From: Nitrospira sp.
GTDB taxonomy: Bacteria > Nitrospirota > Thermodesulfovibrionia > Thermodesulfovibrionales > Dissulfurispiraceae
Reading direction: 5' to 3'
Length of the DNA: 64,000 nt
Assembly: GCA_002634385.1 (NCBI GenBank)
Contig: NSJL01000007.1
Location: 107,456 to 171,455, forward strand
Positions 16,598-25,333 of this stretch are shown one piece after another. The notes under the pieces were generated by a model. It did not search any database, had not been told where the DNA came from, and worked only from the letters and a program-made list of their open reading frames with translations. Position numbers and translations under genes: made by a program. Numbering within the stretch: the stretch's first letter is position 1; every line of letters starts with the position of its first letter.

Positions 16598-17494
16598 GTG
16601 TCATCCACGATAACGAAAGCATACCTTGAACTCACTTTTGCCATGGTCATTGTCGGCAGTTCCATCGTCGCCGGTAAAATCGTCATCAGCAGCTTTCCCG
16701 TCTTTCTGGCCTCCGGCTTGCGGTTCGCCCTGGCCTCCGCCCTGCTCGTGCCCTTTCTGTACTACCGTGAAAAGGGCTTCCCCCCGCTGGCCCGCCAGGA
16801 CCTCTGCATCCTCTTCCTGCAGTCCTTCGCCGGCGCCTTTCTTTTCAACGTATTTCTGCTCTACGGGCTGCGTTTCACCACCGCTACGGAAAGCGGGATC
16901 ATTACGGCCACCACGCCCGCGGTAATCGGGGTGCTCTCCCATCTTCTCCTCGGAGAGAGGCTGGCAGGGAACAAATACGCGGGGATCATTCTTGCCGGTC
17001 TGGGAATACTGGCGGTGAGCAGGGGCAGCATGTTTCCCCTGCCGGGAGGCGATACGAATCCCCTTCTCGGCAACGCCCTGGTATTCGGTGCGGTGATCGG
17101 AGAAGCGCTCTTTACCGTGCTGGGTAAGGCGGAGTCGCAGAAGGTCTCTCCCCTGGCCATGTCCGCCATCATGAGCCTGATCGCCTTCGCTCTCTTTCTC
17201 CCCTTTTCTCTCTATGAGGCGATCCATTTTGATTTTTCCCGCGTCCCCCTTCAGGGCTGGATGCTCATTGCCTATTACGCCGTGGTGGTAACCGCCGTCT
17301 CCTTCCCCCTCTGGTACGGGGGAGTAGCGAAGGTACCCGCCAGCACCTCCGGCGTCTTCACCGGTGTACTGCCCGTAAGCGCCGCTCTCTTTTCCTACGC
17401 GGTGCTGAACGAGCCCTTCCGGTGGCCCCACCTCGCGGGAATCCTCTGCGTCCTGGCCGGAATCGCTTTCATCGCGCGGGAGAGGGAAACCTGA
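16598..17494 (+). CDS. EamA/DMT family transporter
   Basis: 298 aa from a GTG after GAGGGTGGA; an in-frame ATG further up would add a non-hydrophobic tail. Ten membrane helices in two EamA units (FAMVIVGSSIVAGKIVISS... and NALVFGAVIGEALFTVLGKA). LNEPFRWPHLAGILCVLAGIAF is the typical last helix. Inner-membrane exporter of unknown substrate; not closely similar to the transporter in the leuA operon. Confidence 0.8.
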   Translation: MSSTITKAYLELTFAMVIVGSSIVAGKIVISSFPVFLASGLRFALASALLVPFLYYREKGFPPLARQDLCILFLQSFAGAFLFNVFLLYGLRFTTATESGIITATTPAVIGVLSHLLLGERLAGNKYAGIILAGLGILAVSRGSMFPLPGGDTNPLLGNALVFGAVIGEALFTVLGKAESQKVSPLAMSAIMSLIAFALFLPFSLYEAIHFDFSRVPLQGWMLIAYYAVVVTAVSFPLWYGGVAKVPASTSGVFTGVLPVSAALFSYAVLNEPFRWPHLAGILCVLAGIAFIARERET

Positions 17495-17511
17495 TCGGTT
17501 ACAATAGAAGT

Positions 17512-18456
17512 ATGGATGAAAAGATCAGGCTGGGAATCAGCGCATGTCTCCTGGGAGAAAAGGTCCGCTACGATGCAGGACACAAACTGGACCGCTATCT
17601 GCGTGATACCATCGGCAGGTACGTGGAATGGGTTCCCGTCTGTCCCGAAGTGGAATACGGGCTCCCCGTGCCCCGGGAGCCCCTGCATCTCGTGGGGGAC
17701 CCTGCAGCTCCGCGCCTCGTAACCCTTTCCACCGGGATAGACCATACGGAGGGCATGCGTGAGTGGGCGCAGCGGAAGCTCGAATTTCTGGAGGGAATGG
17801 AGCTCTGCGGATTCGTGTTCAAAAGCAAGTCCCCCAGCTCGGGCATGCGGGGGGTAAAGGTCTGTTCTCCTTCGGGAGTTCGCAGGGGAGCCGGTGTCTT
17901 TGCAGGGGCTTTCATGAAACGTTTCCCTTTGCTCCCCGTGGAGGATGAAGAGCGGCTCCATGACCCCGCCTTCAGGGAAAATTTCATTGAAAGGGTCTTC
18001 GTCTTCAAGCGATGGAAGGAGTTGGTGAAAAATACGCCCTCTGCCGGACGTCTTGTGGATTTCCATACCGGCCACAAGCTCCTCATCCTCTCCCACAGCA
18101 CAGGACAGTATACCGCGCTGGGGAGGCTCGTGGCCGACGCGAAAAAATACCGTCCCGAGAGGCTTTACGGGGAATATGGCAGCACGCTCATGGAAGGACT
18201 GAAACTTCTTGCAACGCCACGGAAAAACACCAACGTGCTCCAGCATATTATGGGCTATTTCAAGCGGCAGCTGACAGCCGATGAGAGAAAAGAACTGCAG
18301 GAGATGATCGCCCGCTACCATGCGGGGCTGCTCCCGCTCGTTGTCCCGGTTGTCCTGCTCGGGCATTACGCAAGGGAATTCAACGAGCCCTACCTGAAAA
18401 GGCAGCTCTATCTGAATCCCCATCCGCTGGAACTGATGCTGCGGAATCACGTATAG
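17512..18456 (+). CDS. DUF523 + DUF1722 two-domain protein
   Basis: 314 aa. Residues 1-150 are DUF523 (LGISACLLGEKVRYDAGHKLD, VCPEVEYGLPVPREPLHL, KSKSPSSGMRGVKV). Residues 185-305 are DUF1722/YbgA-like (LVDFHTGHKLLILSHS, YGSTLMEGLKLLATPRKNTNVLQHIMGYF). The fusion is known in many bacteria; function not established. It starts 17 bases after the transporter, so they may be co-transcribed. Confidence 0.85.
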   Translation: MDEKIRLGISACLLGEKVRYDAGHKLDRYLRDTIGRYVEWVPVCPEVEYGLPVPREPLHLVGDPAAPRLVTLSTGIDHTEGMREWAQRKLEFLEGMELCGFVFKSKSPSSGMRGVKVCSPSGVRRGAGVFAGAFMKRFPLLPVEDEERLHDPAFRENFIERVFVFKRWKELVKNTPSAGRLVDFHTGHKLLILSHSTGQYTALGRLVADAKKYRPERLYGEYGSTLMEGLKLLATPRKNTNVLQHIMGYFKRQLTADERKELQEMIARYHAGLLPLVVPVVLLGHYAREFNEPYLKRQLYLNPHPLELMLRNHV

Positions 18457-18489
18457 GCCGCACAAGGCGATGGAAACAGCGTCCCTGCC

Positions 18490-18831
18490 TCATTTGTCCT
18501 CCAGCGGGTATTCCGCCTTCCTCCAGGCTCCATAGCCCCCCTTCAGCGCAAAGACCCTGGTAAAGCCGTGCTCCCTCAGTATACCCGCCACACGGGCGCT
18601 GGTATGCTCCTCCCTTCACGTTCAGTACGTAACGATCTCCGTATTTCTGTCCAGGTTTTTCACATAGTTCAGAATGGCCTTTTCATCATTGGGGTCAACA
18701 TAGACGGCTCCCCTTATTTTGCGCGGACTTGAAGCGTACGCAGCCGGCTGGCGCACATCGAGGAGGATGATCGGCTCCCCCGCATCCATTTTCGCCTTCA
18801 AATCACTGACTTCCATACGCGGAATTTCCAT
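18490..18831 (-). CDS. Rhodanese-like protein with in-frame TGA at both active-site Cys positions (candidate selenoprotein)
   Basis: Read through two TGA codons the frame gives 113 residues: MEIPRMEVSDLKAKMDAGEP..., a full single-domain rhodanese. The active-site loop, YCxCP/R-E-HTSARVA in relatives, here reads TAC-TGA-ACG-TGA followed by REEHTSARVAGILREHGF. The TGAs fall on positions 70 and 72, exactly the two Cys of CxC, with no frameshift and good conservation on to ALKGGYGAW and a TGA stop. This fits selenocysteine (UxU) better than decay. Conventional calling would stop at 18622 and give a 69-aa truncated protein. A possible bSECIS hairpin follows. No sel genes are in the window. Confidence 0.6.
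18581..18605 (-). promoter_or_regulatory. Possible bacterial SECIS hairpin
   Basis: On the minus strand ATACC pairs with GGTAT and, inside, GCC with GGC around the loop CGTGT, with bulged AGC and G. It starts 10 bases after the second TGA and 16 after the first, the distance expected for a bSECIS. The loop has a single G rather than the well-known GG, so this is tentative. Confidence 0.35.
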
Positions 18832-19035
18832 ATTCCCCTTCTCCTTTCCGGGTACATGCAGGTAGTTACTATTGATAGTAGGAGGTTACCGGCCGCTTGT
18901 CAACAGGAACACTCCGGAAAGCCGTACTCTTCTCCCCTTGCAAAGCGGAAGCAACCGGTATACCATACAAGCAAGGCCTGTTGCAGAACAATGCAGCAAA
19001 AGCAAACAGCATTCTCCCCTTAGGAGGGCACGAAT

Positions 19036-19479
19036 ATGGATGAGAAGCTCCAGAACGAAGTGGTTTCCTTTTTAAAGAAGCAACTCTATGCGAACCTGGC
19101 GACCGTCAGCGCCGATAATCCGGACCAGCCCCATGTCGCCACTGTCGCCTATGTCAATGACGGGTTGGACCTCTATTTTGTCACAAAGAAGCAGACGAGG
19201 AAGTTCGTCAACCTGGAAAAGAACTCCCGGGTATCCCTTACCATCGATACAGACGAGCCTGACTGGATGAGGATCAAAGGTATCCAGATGGAAGGCGAAG
19301 CAGAAGAGGTGCAAAAGGAGAACATGCCTTTTGTTTTCGGCATCTACGCCGAAAAGTACCCCCTCATCAAGAACCTCCCGCCGGACCCCGATTACCGGTT
19401 CGTCCACATCAAGCCGAAGAGGATCTGGTTCCTTGATTATCAGAAGTGCTTCGGGCACCGGGAGTACCTGGAGGTATAA
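19036..19479 (+). CDS. Pyridoxamine 5'-phosphate oxidase-like flavin-binding protein
   Basis: 147 aa split-barrel fold. YANLATVSADNPDQPHVATVAYVNDGLDLYFVTKKQTRKFVNLEKNSRVSLTI is the classic FMN-binding first half. The C-terminus ends FVHIKPKRIWFLDYQKCFGHREYLEV. GGAGGG precedes the ATG. Too short for PdxH, so a general flavin or F420-type redox protein is more likely. Followed at once by a family A element. Confidence 0.8.
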   Translation: MDEKLQNEVVSFLKKQLYANLATVSADNPDQPHVATVAYVNDGLDLYFVTKKQTRKFVNLEKNSRVSLTIDTDEPDWMRIKGIQMEGEAEEVQKENMPFVFGIYAEKYPLIKNLPPDPDYRFVHIKPKRIWFLDYQKCFGHREYLEV

Positions 19480-19497
19480 GGGAGGCTCCGTCCGGCT

Positions 19498-19700
19498 AGG
19501 GTGTGTAGGCAGACTGCGTTCGTAGCGAGACCGAGCGAAGAGATCTCCGGATGTCCTGGGGGCAAGGCGTCCCAAGACCCCGGAAAAAGAACAGGGGTCC
19601 CCGAAGAATCGAAGATTCTTTGGGGTGGAGTCCGGGGGCTCTGCAGCCGGTCGCAGTAGAAGCCGCTGCCGCAGGAGATAATAGTTTGCCTACACACCCT
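19498..19700 (+). mobile_element. Family A MITE-like palindromic element, copy A2
   Basis: 203 bp from agggtgtgtaggcagact to agtttgcctacacaccct, flanked by TA on both sides. The interior carries the cccgaagaatcgaagattc module. The two end arms pair with a single G-T(U) mismatch. Its last two bases form part of the TAG stop of the aminotransferase gene. Confidence 0.85.
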
Positions 19701-20550
19701 ATAGTGCCACCAACTCCCTGAAAGCAGCGATGAGACGTCCGGTAACGGGGCCGGGTTTTCCGTCGCCGATTATCCTGCTGTCGATCCGGATAATGGGGAT
19801 CACCTCGGCTCCTGTTCCCGTTATAAAGCATTCGTCCGCCGTATACAGGTCATACCGGGTAAGGGCCGCTTCCCGGGCCTCCATCCCGAGGGAGGATGCC
19901 AGGTCCAGTATCGTCCTCATGGTGATACCGTCGAGGGCACCGAAGCGGGGTTCGGGGGTCAGCAACTCTCCGTTCCGCACGATAAAGATGTTGTCCGCCG
20001 TACATTCGGCGACATATCCCTCCCGGTTCAGCATTACCGCTTCAAGGCACCCCGCCTGGCGCGCCTCGATCTTCGCCATGATGTTATTCAGATAATTCAG
20101 CGACTTCACCCGGGGATCGAGGGTGTCGGAAGGCACACGCCTCGTGGCGGCGGTGATTACCTCGATACCTTTCTCATAAAACTCTGCGGGATAAAGCTGG
20201 ATATCGCCCGCAATGATGATGACGGACGCCTTCGGGCAGGAGGACGGATCGATTCCCAGCGACCCCACTCCCCGCGTGACGATGAGACGGATATACCCGT
20301 TCTCTTTCCCATTGACCCGCACCGTATCCAGCGTCGCCCTCTCCATCTCCTCTTCACTCAGGGGGATATCCAGGAAGAGGGTCCTGGCGCTCCGGTACAG
20401 ACGGACAATATGCTCCCTGAGTTTGAAAACCTTGCCGTGGTAGACGCGGATCCCCTCGAACACCCCATCCCCGTAAAGCAGGCCGTGGTCGAAAACGGAA
20501 ATCTTCGCGTCCTCCCTGTTGTAGTACTCGCCGTCGATATAGATCCTCAT
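19699..20550 (-). CDS. ilvE: Branched-chain amino acid aminotransferase (class IV PLP)
   Basis: 283 aa fold-type IV transaminase. FDHGLLYGDGVFEGIRVYHG, the PLP Lys in RVKSLNYLNNIMAKIEA, and GYVAECTADNIFIVRNGELLTPE plus ALDGITMRTIL are the family motifs. It interconverts Leu/Ile/Val and their 2-oxoacids, fitting leuA 4 kb away. The D-amino-acid transaminase subgroup is a weaker alternative. Its ATG overlaps the stop of the TrmB regulator (ATGA), so both are translated from one mRNA. Confidence 0.87.
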   Translation of the reverse strand: MRIYIDGEYYNREDAKISVFDHGLLYGDGVFEGIRVYHGKVFKLREHIVRLYRSARTLFLDIPLSEEEMERATLDTVRVNGKENGYIRLIVTRGVGSLGIDPSSCPKASVIIIAGDIQLYPAEFYEKGIEVITAATRRVPSDTLDPRVKSLNYLNNIMAKIEARQAGCLEAVMLNREGYVAECTADNIFIVRNGELLTPEPRFGALDGITMRTILDLASSLGMEAREAALTRYDLYTADECFITGTGAEVIPIIRIDSRIIGDGKPGPVTGRLIAAFRELVAL

Positions 20551-21359
20551 GACTCCTCCTCGTTCCTGAATATATCCCTCAGTTTTGCATATTTTTCGCC
20601 GAAACGCCTGATGAGATCGCTGTCGAAACGCTGGACGATCTTCATGATATAGATATCGTGTTTTATATAATCCTCGGCAAGGGCCACAAAGCCCCTGTTC
20701 ATGCTCCAGGCCCCCTCCACCCTCTCGTCCTCGAAGAGGGTTCCCATCAGCACCTCCTTCGAATCGACCACCAGTACCAGCCCCCTGCCTCCCTTTTCCG
20801 CATAGAGAGTATCCTCGATGGGGTGCTGGAACACCTGGCCGGTCCCTATCACCGGAGCTCCGAAATGCACGGAAGCAATGGGCACCCTCTTCCGCGCCGC
20901 CGTCTTCAGGGAGGGTTCGAGAGCCGCCGCTTCTTCAGGCCACACCGAAAGCAGGATGGTCTTCCGGGCCTCCCGGATCATTCTCCCTGCCTTGTCCATC
21001 AGGTACGTATAGTCGCTGATATTCCAGATATACGATACCTCCGCCTCTTTCCCGACTGCGGCAAACTCCTGCTTGAGGCTCTTCAGCGTCGCCTCCGTCC
21101 TGCTCCGGTGGCCCTCGATATATTCCTCCGGATCCATGGGGATATACCTCTTCGTCCCTTCCTCCCCGAGTGAGGACACCACTCCCCGCTCCAGGAGTTT
21201 TGTCAGGACCTGGTAAATTTTGGAAGAGGGGATACCGGAAGCACGGGCAAGCTCGTAGGCAGTGGCAGGATTGTGCATCAGGAGCGCCACGTACGTCCGG
21301 GCCTCGTACTCGGAAAACCCGATCTCCATGAGGTGCGGAATGACTTTATTGACTACCAC
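20547..21359 (-). CDS. TrmB family transcriptional regulator
   Basis: 270 aa. The N-terminal winged helix reads GFSEYEARTYVALLMHNPATAYELARASGIPSSKIYQVLTKLLERGVV. A coiled segment (residues 80-105) and a phospholipase-D-like sugar/effector domain follow. The start is GTG, and the predicted transcription start is almost on it, so the message may be leaderless; an ATG 11 codons in is an alternative. Probably controls its own operon with ilvE. Confidence 0.85.
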   Translation of the reverse strand: MVVNKVIPHLMEIGFSEYEARTYVALLMHNPATAYELARASGIPSSKIYQVLTKLLERGVVSSLGEEGTKRYIPMDPEEYIEGHRSRTEATLKSLKQEFAAVGKEAEVSYIWNISDYTYLMDKAGRMIREARKTILLSVWPEEAAALEPSLKTAARKRVPIASVHFGAPVIGTGQVFQHPIEDTLYAEKGGRGLVLVVDSKEVLMGTLFEDERVEGAWSMNRGFVALAEDYIKHDIYIMKIVQRFDSDLIRRFGEKYAKLRDIFRNEEES

Positions 21360-21366
21360 GGTAGAT

Positions 21367-21396
21367 ACTATACCCTCCCGGGGGTACTCCTGTCAA
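21367..21396 (-). promoter_or_regulatory. Sigma-70 promoter of the TrmB-ilvE operon
   Basis: TTGACA, 18 bases, TATAGT on the minus strand. The start point falls within about one base of the GTG start at 21359. Confidence 0.65.
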
Positions 21397-21499
21397 CGGT
21401 GGTAAGATCGCAGGCTCATCTCCCACAATGGGCTGCCTCCCATACGGGTCAGGAGATGGGATTCTCTCTGCCGGAAGCATCTCATTCTTCTCGAATCGT

Positions 21500-21690
21500 G
21501 AGGTGGCCCCCAATAGGTTCCGACTTGATAGACGAAGCCGCACCCTTTGACACCACGCGACTAAGGAGGTAGGGGGAAGGGACTGGTCTTGGGCTAAGCA
21601 TTGCATACAACATTATCAAGAAGCATAATGGGCGGATCACGGTGGAAAGTGAGATGGGCAAGGGGATACTCCCTGACCGGGCATTTTGAT
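21500..21690 (+). pseudogene. Decayed histidine kinase C-terminus
   Basis: The plus strand encodes, over two frameshifts, [31 protein letters not shown] and then [10 protein letters not shown], the G1/G2 region of a HATPase domain. No upstream kinase part is left. The 21400-22115 interval otherwise shows only this remnant and a hairpin. Confidence 0.6.
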
Positions 21691-21789
21691 GCATTTGCCC
21701 TGATCATATCCCCAGCAATTCTCATTATGAGAAGAAAGATTCCCGACAAGCGGGAATGACGTCCCCTGGAGCCTGTCATTGCGGCTTTT

Positions 21790-21825
21790 GCGGACCGATC
21801 CCGGACCGGGCCGGGATCGGTCCGC
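21790..21825. repeat. Perfect 15-bp hairpin
   Basis: GCGGACCGATCCCGG and CCGGGATCGGTCCGC are perfect inverted copies around ACCGGG. There is no T-run, so it is not a classical terminator. It lies between a pseudogene and a lipoprotein gene. Confidence 0.6.
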
Positions 21826-22115
21826 AATCCTTCCCCTGCCCTTTGATCCTCATATAAACCACCACAGACTTACGTCCATGGTTTTTTAACGGATTACACC
21901 GCTGCGCGGTATCTGCCTTCGGCAGAGCCCGATCCACCGCCCGGACTCACGTCCGCGGATCTGCTGCGGTAGATCGAGAATTGCTGTCGTATCCCTTTTG
22001 CTTATTGACAAGGAGCATATTCCATGCTACTTTGTGGGTATACCACCCTGGAGAGGATTTCCCGTCCTCCGTACTAACCCTTCAGATGACGATTCCGTCC
22101 GAAAGGAGGCCGAAG

Positions 22116-22358
22116 ATGAAGCAGCTCATTCTGATATCCCTCATGTTCGTTCTCGCAGCGACCGCCGGATGCAGCAGCAGAGCGGGAAGCGCCGGGGCCG
22201 GTGCTCTGGGAGGAGCGGCAGTAGGGGCAGGAGCGTACGAGTACAAGGCGCACCGGGAGCTGGAAAAGCTGGAAGAGGACTATAAAGCAGGGAGAATCGA
22301 CAAAAAGGAATACGAGATCCGTAAAGACCAGATACAGAAAGGATCCATCCTGAAGTAA
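22116..22358 (+). CDS. Small lipoprotein with SHOCT-like C-terminus
   Basis: 80 aa from the ATG after AAAGGAGG. Signal peptide ending in a lipobox LAATAGC-SS (Cys19), then a Gly/Ala-rich segment GAGALGGAAVGAGAYEYKAH. The C-terminal LEKLEEDYKAGRIDKKEYEIRKDQI resembles a SHOCT helix pair. Likely membrane-anchored in the periplasm; function unknown. Confidence 0.75.
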   Translation: MKQLILISLMFVLAATAGCSSRAGSAGAGALGGAAVGAGAYEYKAHRELEKLEEDYKAGRIDKKEYEIRKDQIQKGSILK

Positions 22359-22365
22359 CGTGACA

Positions 22366-22407
22366 GCCCGGCAGCGACAGTACGCGTCAGCACAGCCGCT
22401 GCCGGGC
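22366..22407. terminator. Hairpin between convergent genes
   Basis: GCCCGGCAGCG pairs with CGCTGCCGGGC around a 20-base loop. It is 8 bases after the lipoprotein stop and lies between convergent genes. No T-run, so termination is only suggested. Confidence 0.4.
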
Positions 22408-22451
22408 CGTCTGCGGACCCTCCGGAGGACGAGGTGACCCGCAGCCGTGAT

Positions 22452-24941
22452 TTACGAGCCGGCCTCTGTGTTTTTCTGCTTTCTCCTCACCGTACCGCAA
22501 AAGGGACAGACTTTCCATTCCTCCTCTAGGGGCATCTTGCAGGCATGGCAGATATCATGCCGGAAGGAGCCGCAGTGCGGGCAAAAGAGGAATTTTATAT
22601 CAATCATGTTCCCGCAGCTTTCGCACTGTCTCTCATACCGGGTGGGAGGACCCAGTACCCGTAGCAGTTCCTCGGGGGTGGTAACGCCCGCCTTCACCTT
22701 TTCCAGCCCGTCCTCGATCAAGGTCCGCATACCGCCCGCCCGGGCGAGATTCATGATCTCCGACTCCTTGTAATCGGTGCTGATGAGCTGCCGGAACTCA
22801 TCATTCATGGCGAAGAGCTCGAAGATCCCCGTCCTGCCAAGATACCCGGTCTGGTTGCACCTGCCGCATCCCTTTCCGGTAGCCACTTCCCCGAAGGCGG
22901 TATCGGGCACCTTGAGGAGGTGCAGCACTTCCGGATCGGGTGAAGCGGTCGTCTTGCAATGCGGGCATATCTTCCGCAGGAGCCTCTGCGCGATGATTCC
23001 CTCCACTGCGGAGGCGATGAGATAGGGCTTGACCCCGATATCGGTGAGGCGGGTGATGGAGGCGACGGTATTGTTCGTATGGAGGCTGGTCAGGACCATA
23101 TGGCCCGTCAGGGCGGCCTTGAAGGCGACATCAGCGGTTTCATAATCGCGGATCTCGCCCACCAGCAGGACGTCGGGGTCCTGCCGCAGCGTCGCCCGCA
23201 GCACGGAGGCGAAGGAGAGCCCTATCCGCTCCCTGACATACACCTGGTTGGCATCCTCGAGGAAATACTCCACCGGGTCCTCTATGGTCTCGAAGTTTTT
23301 GGTCGGCTTGAGCATTTCATAGAGGATGGAATACAGCATTGTCGTCTTCCCGCTGCCGGTGGGCCCCGTGGAAATCAGAATGCCCTGGGGCTTCCTGATG
23401 ATCACCTCCAGCCTCTGCAGGTCGTAGGGGAGCATGCCGAGCTCCGATATCTTCTTGATGGACGCGCCCTTGTCGAGCATCCGCATCACCACTTTTTCAC
23501 CGCTGATGGTGGGCATGGTGGAAACCCGGAGGTCCACGATGCGCGTACCCGTCTTGATGGTGATTCTTCCGTCCTGCGGTTTGCGGCGTTCCGAGATATC
23601 CATTTTCGCCAGGATCTTGATTCTCGATACAACAGCCGCATGGAGAGTGGAGGGGACTTTGATCTTCGTATGGAGCATCCCGTCGATCCGGTACCGGATG
23701 ACGGTATACTTCGTCTTCGGCTCGATATGAATGTCGCTTGCCTGATAGCGCATCGCCTCCAGCACGATGGCGTTGACGATCCGCACAATGGGGGGGACTC
23801 CGGAGGAGCTTACGAGCTCCTGGACGTTGGCCTCCGCCTCCTCTTCCTCTATAACGATATCGATATCCTCTATGGGATCGAGCTCCTCCGCATTGATCTC
23901 CGGCTCCCCGGTGGCTTCCCCTTCGCTCCGTTCCCCGTATAGCCTCCTGAGCTGCTGCACGATCTCGGAAGAGCGGGCGATCAGGGGGACCACTTTGAAC
24001 CCCGTCAGCAGGGAGATGTTATCCGTCTTGACCACATCCGAGGGGTCCGCCATGGCGATGAAGAGATGCTTGCCCTCCATCTTCACGGGAATGAGGCGGT
24101 TCTTTTCGCAGAGATCGCGGGGCAGAAACCGCGCGATGTTCGGGTTGATATGCATCTCCCCGAGATCGATGGCATCGATCCCCTGGTTCTTCTGGAGCAC
24201 CTTGACGATCGTCGCTTCGCTCACATGCCCGAGGCGGACGAGGGTATCGCCGATCTGCTCGTCCGGCATCTTCTCCTTGCTCGCCTTACCGAGCTGCTCC
24301 GGGGAGATGATTCCCGCCTTGAGGAGGATCGAGCTCAGGATCCCCCTGTATTCGTCGAAGAGGGCGGAATAGTTCCGCAGCTTTTGTTGTTGCTGCTTTG
24401 CCACCTCCTTGAGCTTCTTATTCTCCTGGATCAGGGAATACTGCTGCAGCGCGAGGCTTACCGTGATCCGGAGGTCGTCGTCGTTCCAGGGTTTGGTGAT
24501 GAACTTGTATACGGCCCCTTCGTTGATTGCCCCCATGATCGCATTGACGTCCGCATGCCCGGTGAGCATGATCCGGATGGTCTCGGGCCACCTCTCCTTG
24601 ATTTCCCGGAGCAGCTCGGACCCGGTCATCCCGGGCATCTTGTAGTCGGAGATCACCAGGTGCACCGCGTTCTCCTGCATCAGGGAGAGGACCTTTTCGG
24701 CGGACGGTGCGGTCAGGATACGGTAGTTCTCCTCGAGGAAGATGCGCCTGAGGGCGTTCAGTACATCCTCCTCGTCATCGACAAAGAGCAGCGTAAAGCG
24801 CGACCCGTCGCTGTCGGGAAAGCCCCTCGGCGCAAAATCTCCCGGGGAGGCCTCCCCGGGCGCCGTTTTTTCGGACATCGTGTCCTGCATTCTGTCAGTG
24901 CCCCTGCCCGGCCCTTTGAAAAGATCGGAATATTTCGGCAT
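22452..24941 (-). CDS. Receiver-PilB/GspE-type ATPase with C-terminal zinc ribbon
   Basis: 829 aa. Residues 50-170: a CheY-like receiver (LLFVDDEEDV, Asp99 in VISDYKMPG, KPWNDDDLR). About 205-335: the T2SSE N-terminal domain. About 380-760: the hexameric secretion/pilus ATPase with Walker A GPTGSGKTT (526-534), Asp and His boxes (IEDPVEYFLED, LRQDPDVLLVGEIRD, LTGHMVLTSLHTN) and the CPHC...CGRC zinc site. Residues 773-816: three further CxxC pairs forming a double zinc ribbon. A pilus or secretion motor driven by phosphorelay is inferred. Last gene of a long signalling run; starts 4 bases after the small receiver. Confidence 0.9.
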   Translation of the reverse strand: MPKYSDLFKGPGRGTDRMQDTMSEKTAPGEASPGDFAPRGFPDSDGSRFTLLFVDDEEDVLNALRRIFLEENYRILTAPSAEKVLSLMQENAVHLVISDYKMPGMTGSELLREIKERWPETIRIMLTGHADVNAIMGAINEGAVYKFITKPWNDDDLRITVSLALQQYSLIQENKKLKEVAKQQQQKLRNYSALFDEYRGILSSILLKAGIISPEQLGKASKEKMPDEQIGDTLVRLGHVSEATIVKVLQKNQGIDAIDLGEMHINPNIARFLPRDLCEKNRLIPVKMEGKHLFIAMADPSDVVKTDNISLLTGFKVVPLIARSSEIVQQLRRLYGERSEGEATGEPEINAEELDPIEDIDIVIEEEEAEANVQELVSSSGVPPIVRIVNAIVLEAMRYQASDIHIEPKTKYTVIRYRIDGMLHTKIKVPSTLHAAVVSRIKILAKMDISERRKPQDGRITIKTGTRIVDLRVSTMPTISGEKVVMRMLDKGASIKKISELGMLPYDLQRLEVIIRKPQGILISTGPTGSGKTTMLYSILYEMLKPTKNFETIEDPVEYFLEDANQVYVRERIGLSFASVLRATLRQDPDVLLVGEIRDYETADVAFKAALTGHMVLTSLHTNNTVASITRLTDIGVKPYLIASAVEGIIAQRLLRKICPHCKTTASPDPEVLHLLKVPDTAFGEVATGKGCGRCNQTGYLGRTGIFELFAMNDEFRQLISTDYKESEIMNLARAGGMRTLIEDGLEKVKAGVTTPEELLRVLGPPTRYERQCESCGNMIDIKFLFCPHCGSFRHDICHACKMPLEEEWKVCPFCGTVRRKQKNTEAGS

Positions 24942-24945
24942 CGTC

Positions 24946-25314
24946 TTACTCCCCTCCCCCGGTGCGGGAGCGGTGGAAGACCTCGAACTCTTCGGCGGGC
25001 ACTTTCATGTTCAGGCTGTGCGCCATGGCAATGATCGCCCGCATGGCGGCATCGATGCCGGCGTATCCGGTGAGCATGATCCGTATGATGTGGGGATGAT
25101 CGCGCCGTATCGCCGCAAGGAACTCGGAGCCGCTCATCCCCGGCATCCTCTCGTCGGACACCACCACTTTTACGGGGTTTTGCTGCACGATTTCCAACCC
25201 TTCATGGGCACTCATCACGCCATAGACGCCGTACGGCTCATCAATGAGCACCCGCCTGATAGCGGCGATGACATTCGGCTCATCGTCTACAATAGGAATA
25301 TGGTTGCCGGTCAT
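24946..25314 (-). CDS. Stand-alone response-regulator receiver, atypical C-terminus
   Basis: 122 aa. IPIVDDEPNV and VVVSDERMPGMSG give the acidic pocket and phospho-Asp; LTGYAG the Thr. The final beta5-alpha5 part is unusual: the KPW block of its neighbours is replaced by AMAHSLNMKVPAEEFEVFHR, and the protein ends soon after. It may be a partly degraded or diverged receiver. Tightly spaced with the ATPase gene. Confidence 0.7.
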   Translation of the reverse strand: MTGNHIPIVDDEPNVIAAIRRVLIDEPYGVYGVMSAHEGLEIVQQNPVKVVVSDERMPGMSGSEFLAAIRRDHPHIIRIMLTGYAGIDAAMRAIIAMAHSLNMKVPAEEFEVFHRSRTGGGE

Positions 25315-25333
25315 GCCTCTCTCCTCGTGTTTT

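Noticed and set aside
18490..18831. Rhodanese as an ordinary pseudogene
   Set aside because: Not excluded, but two in-frame TGAs exactly on both Cys positions with no other lesion favours recoding.
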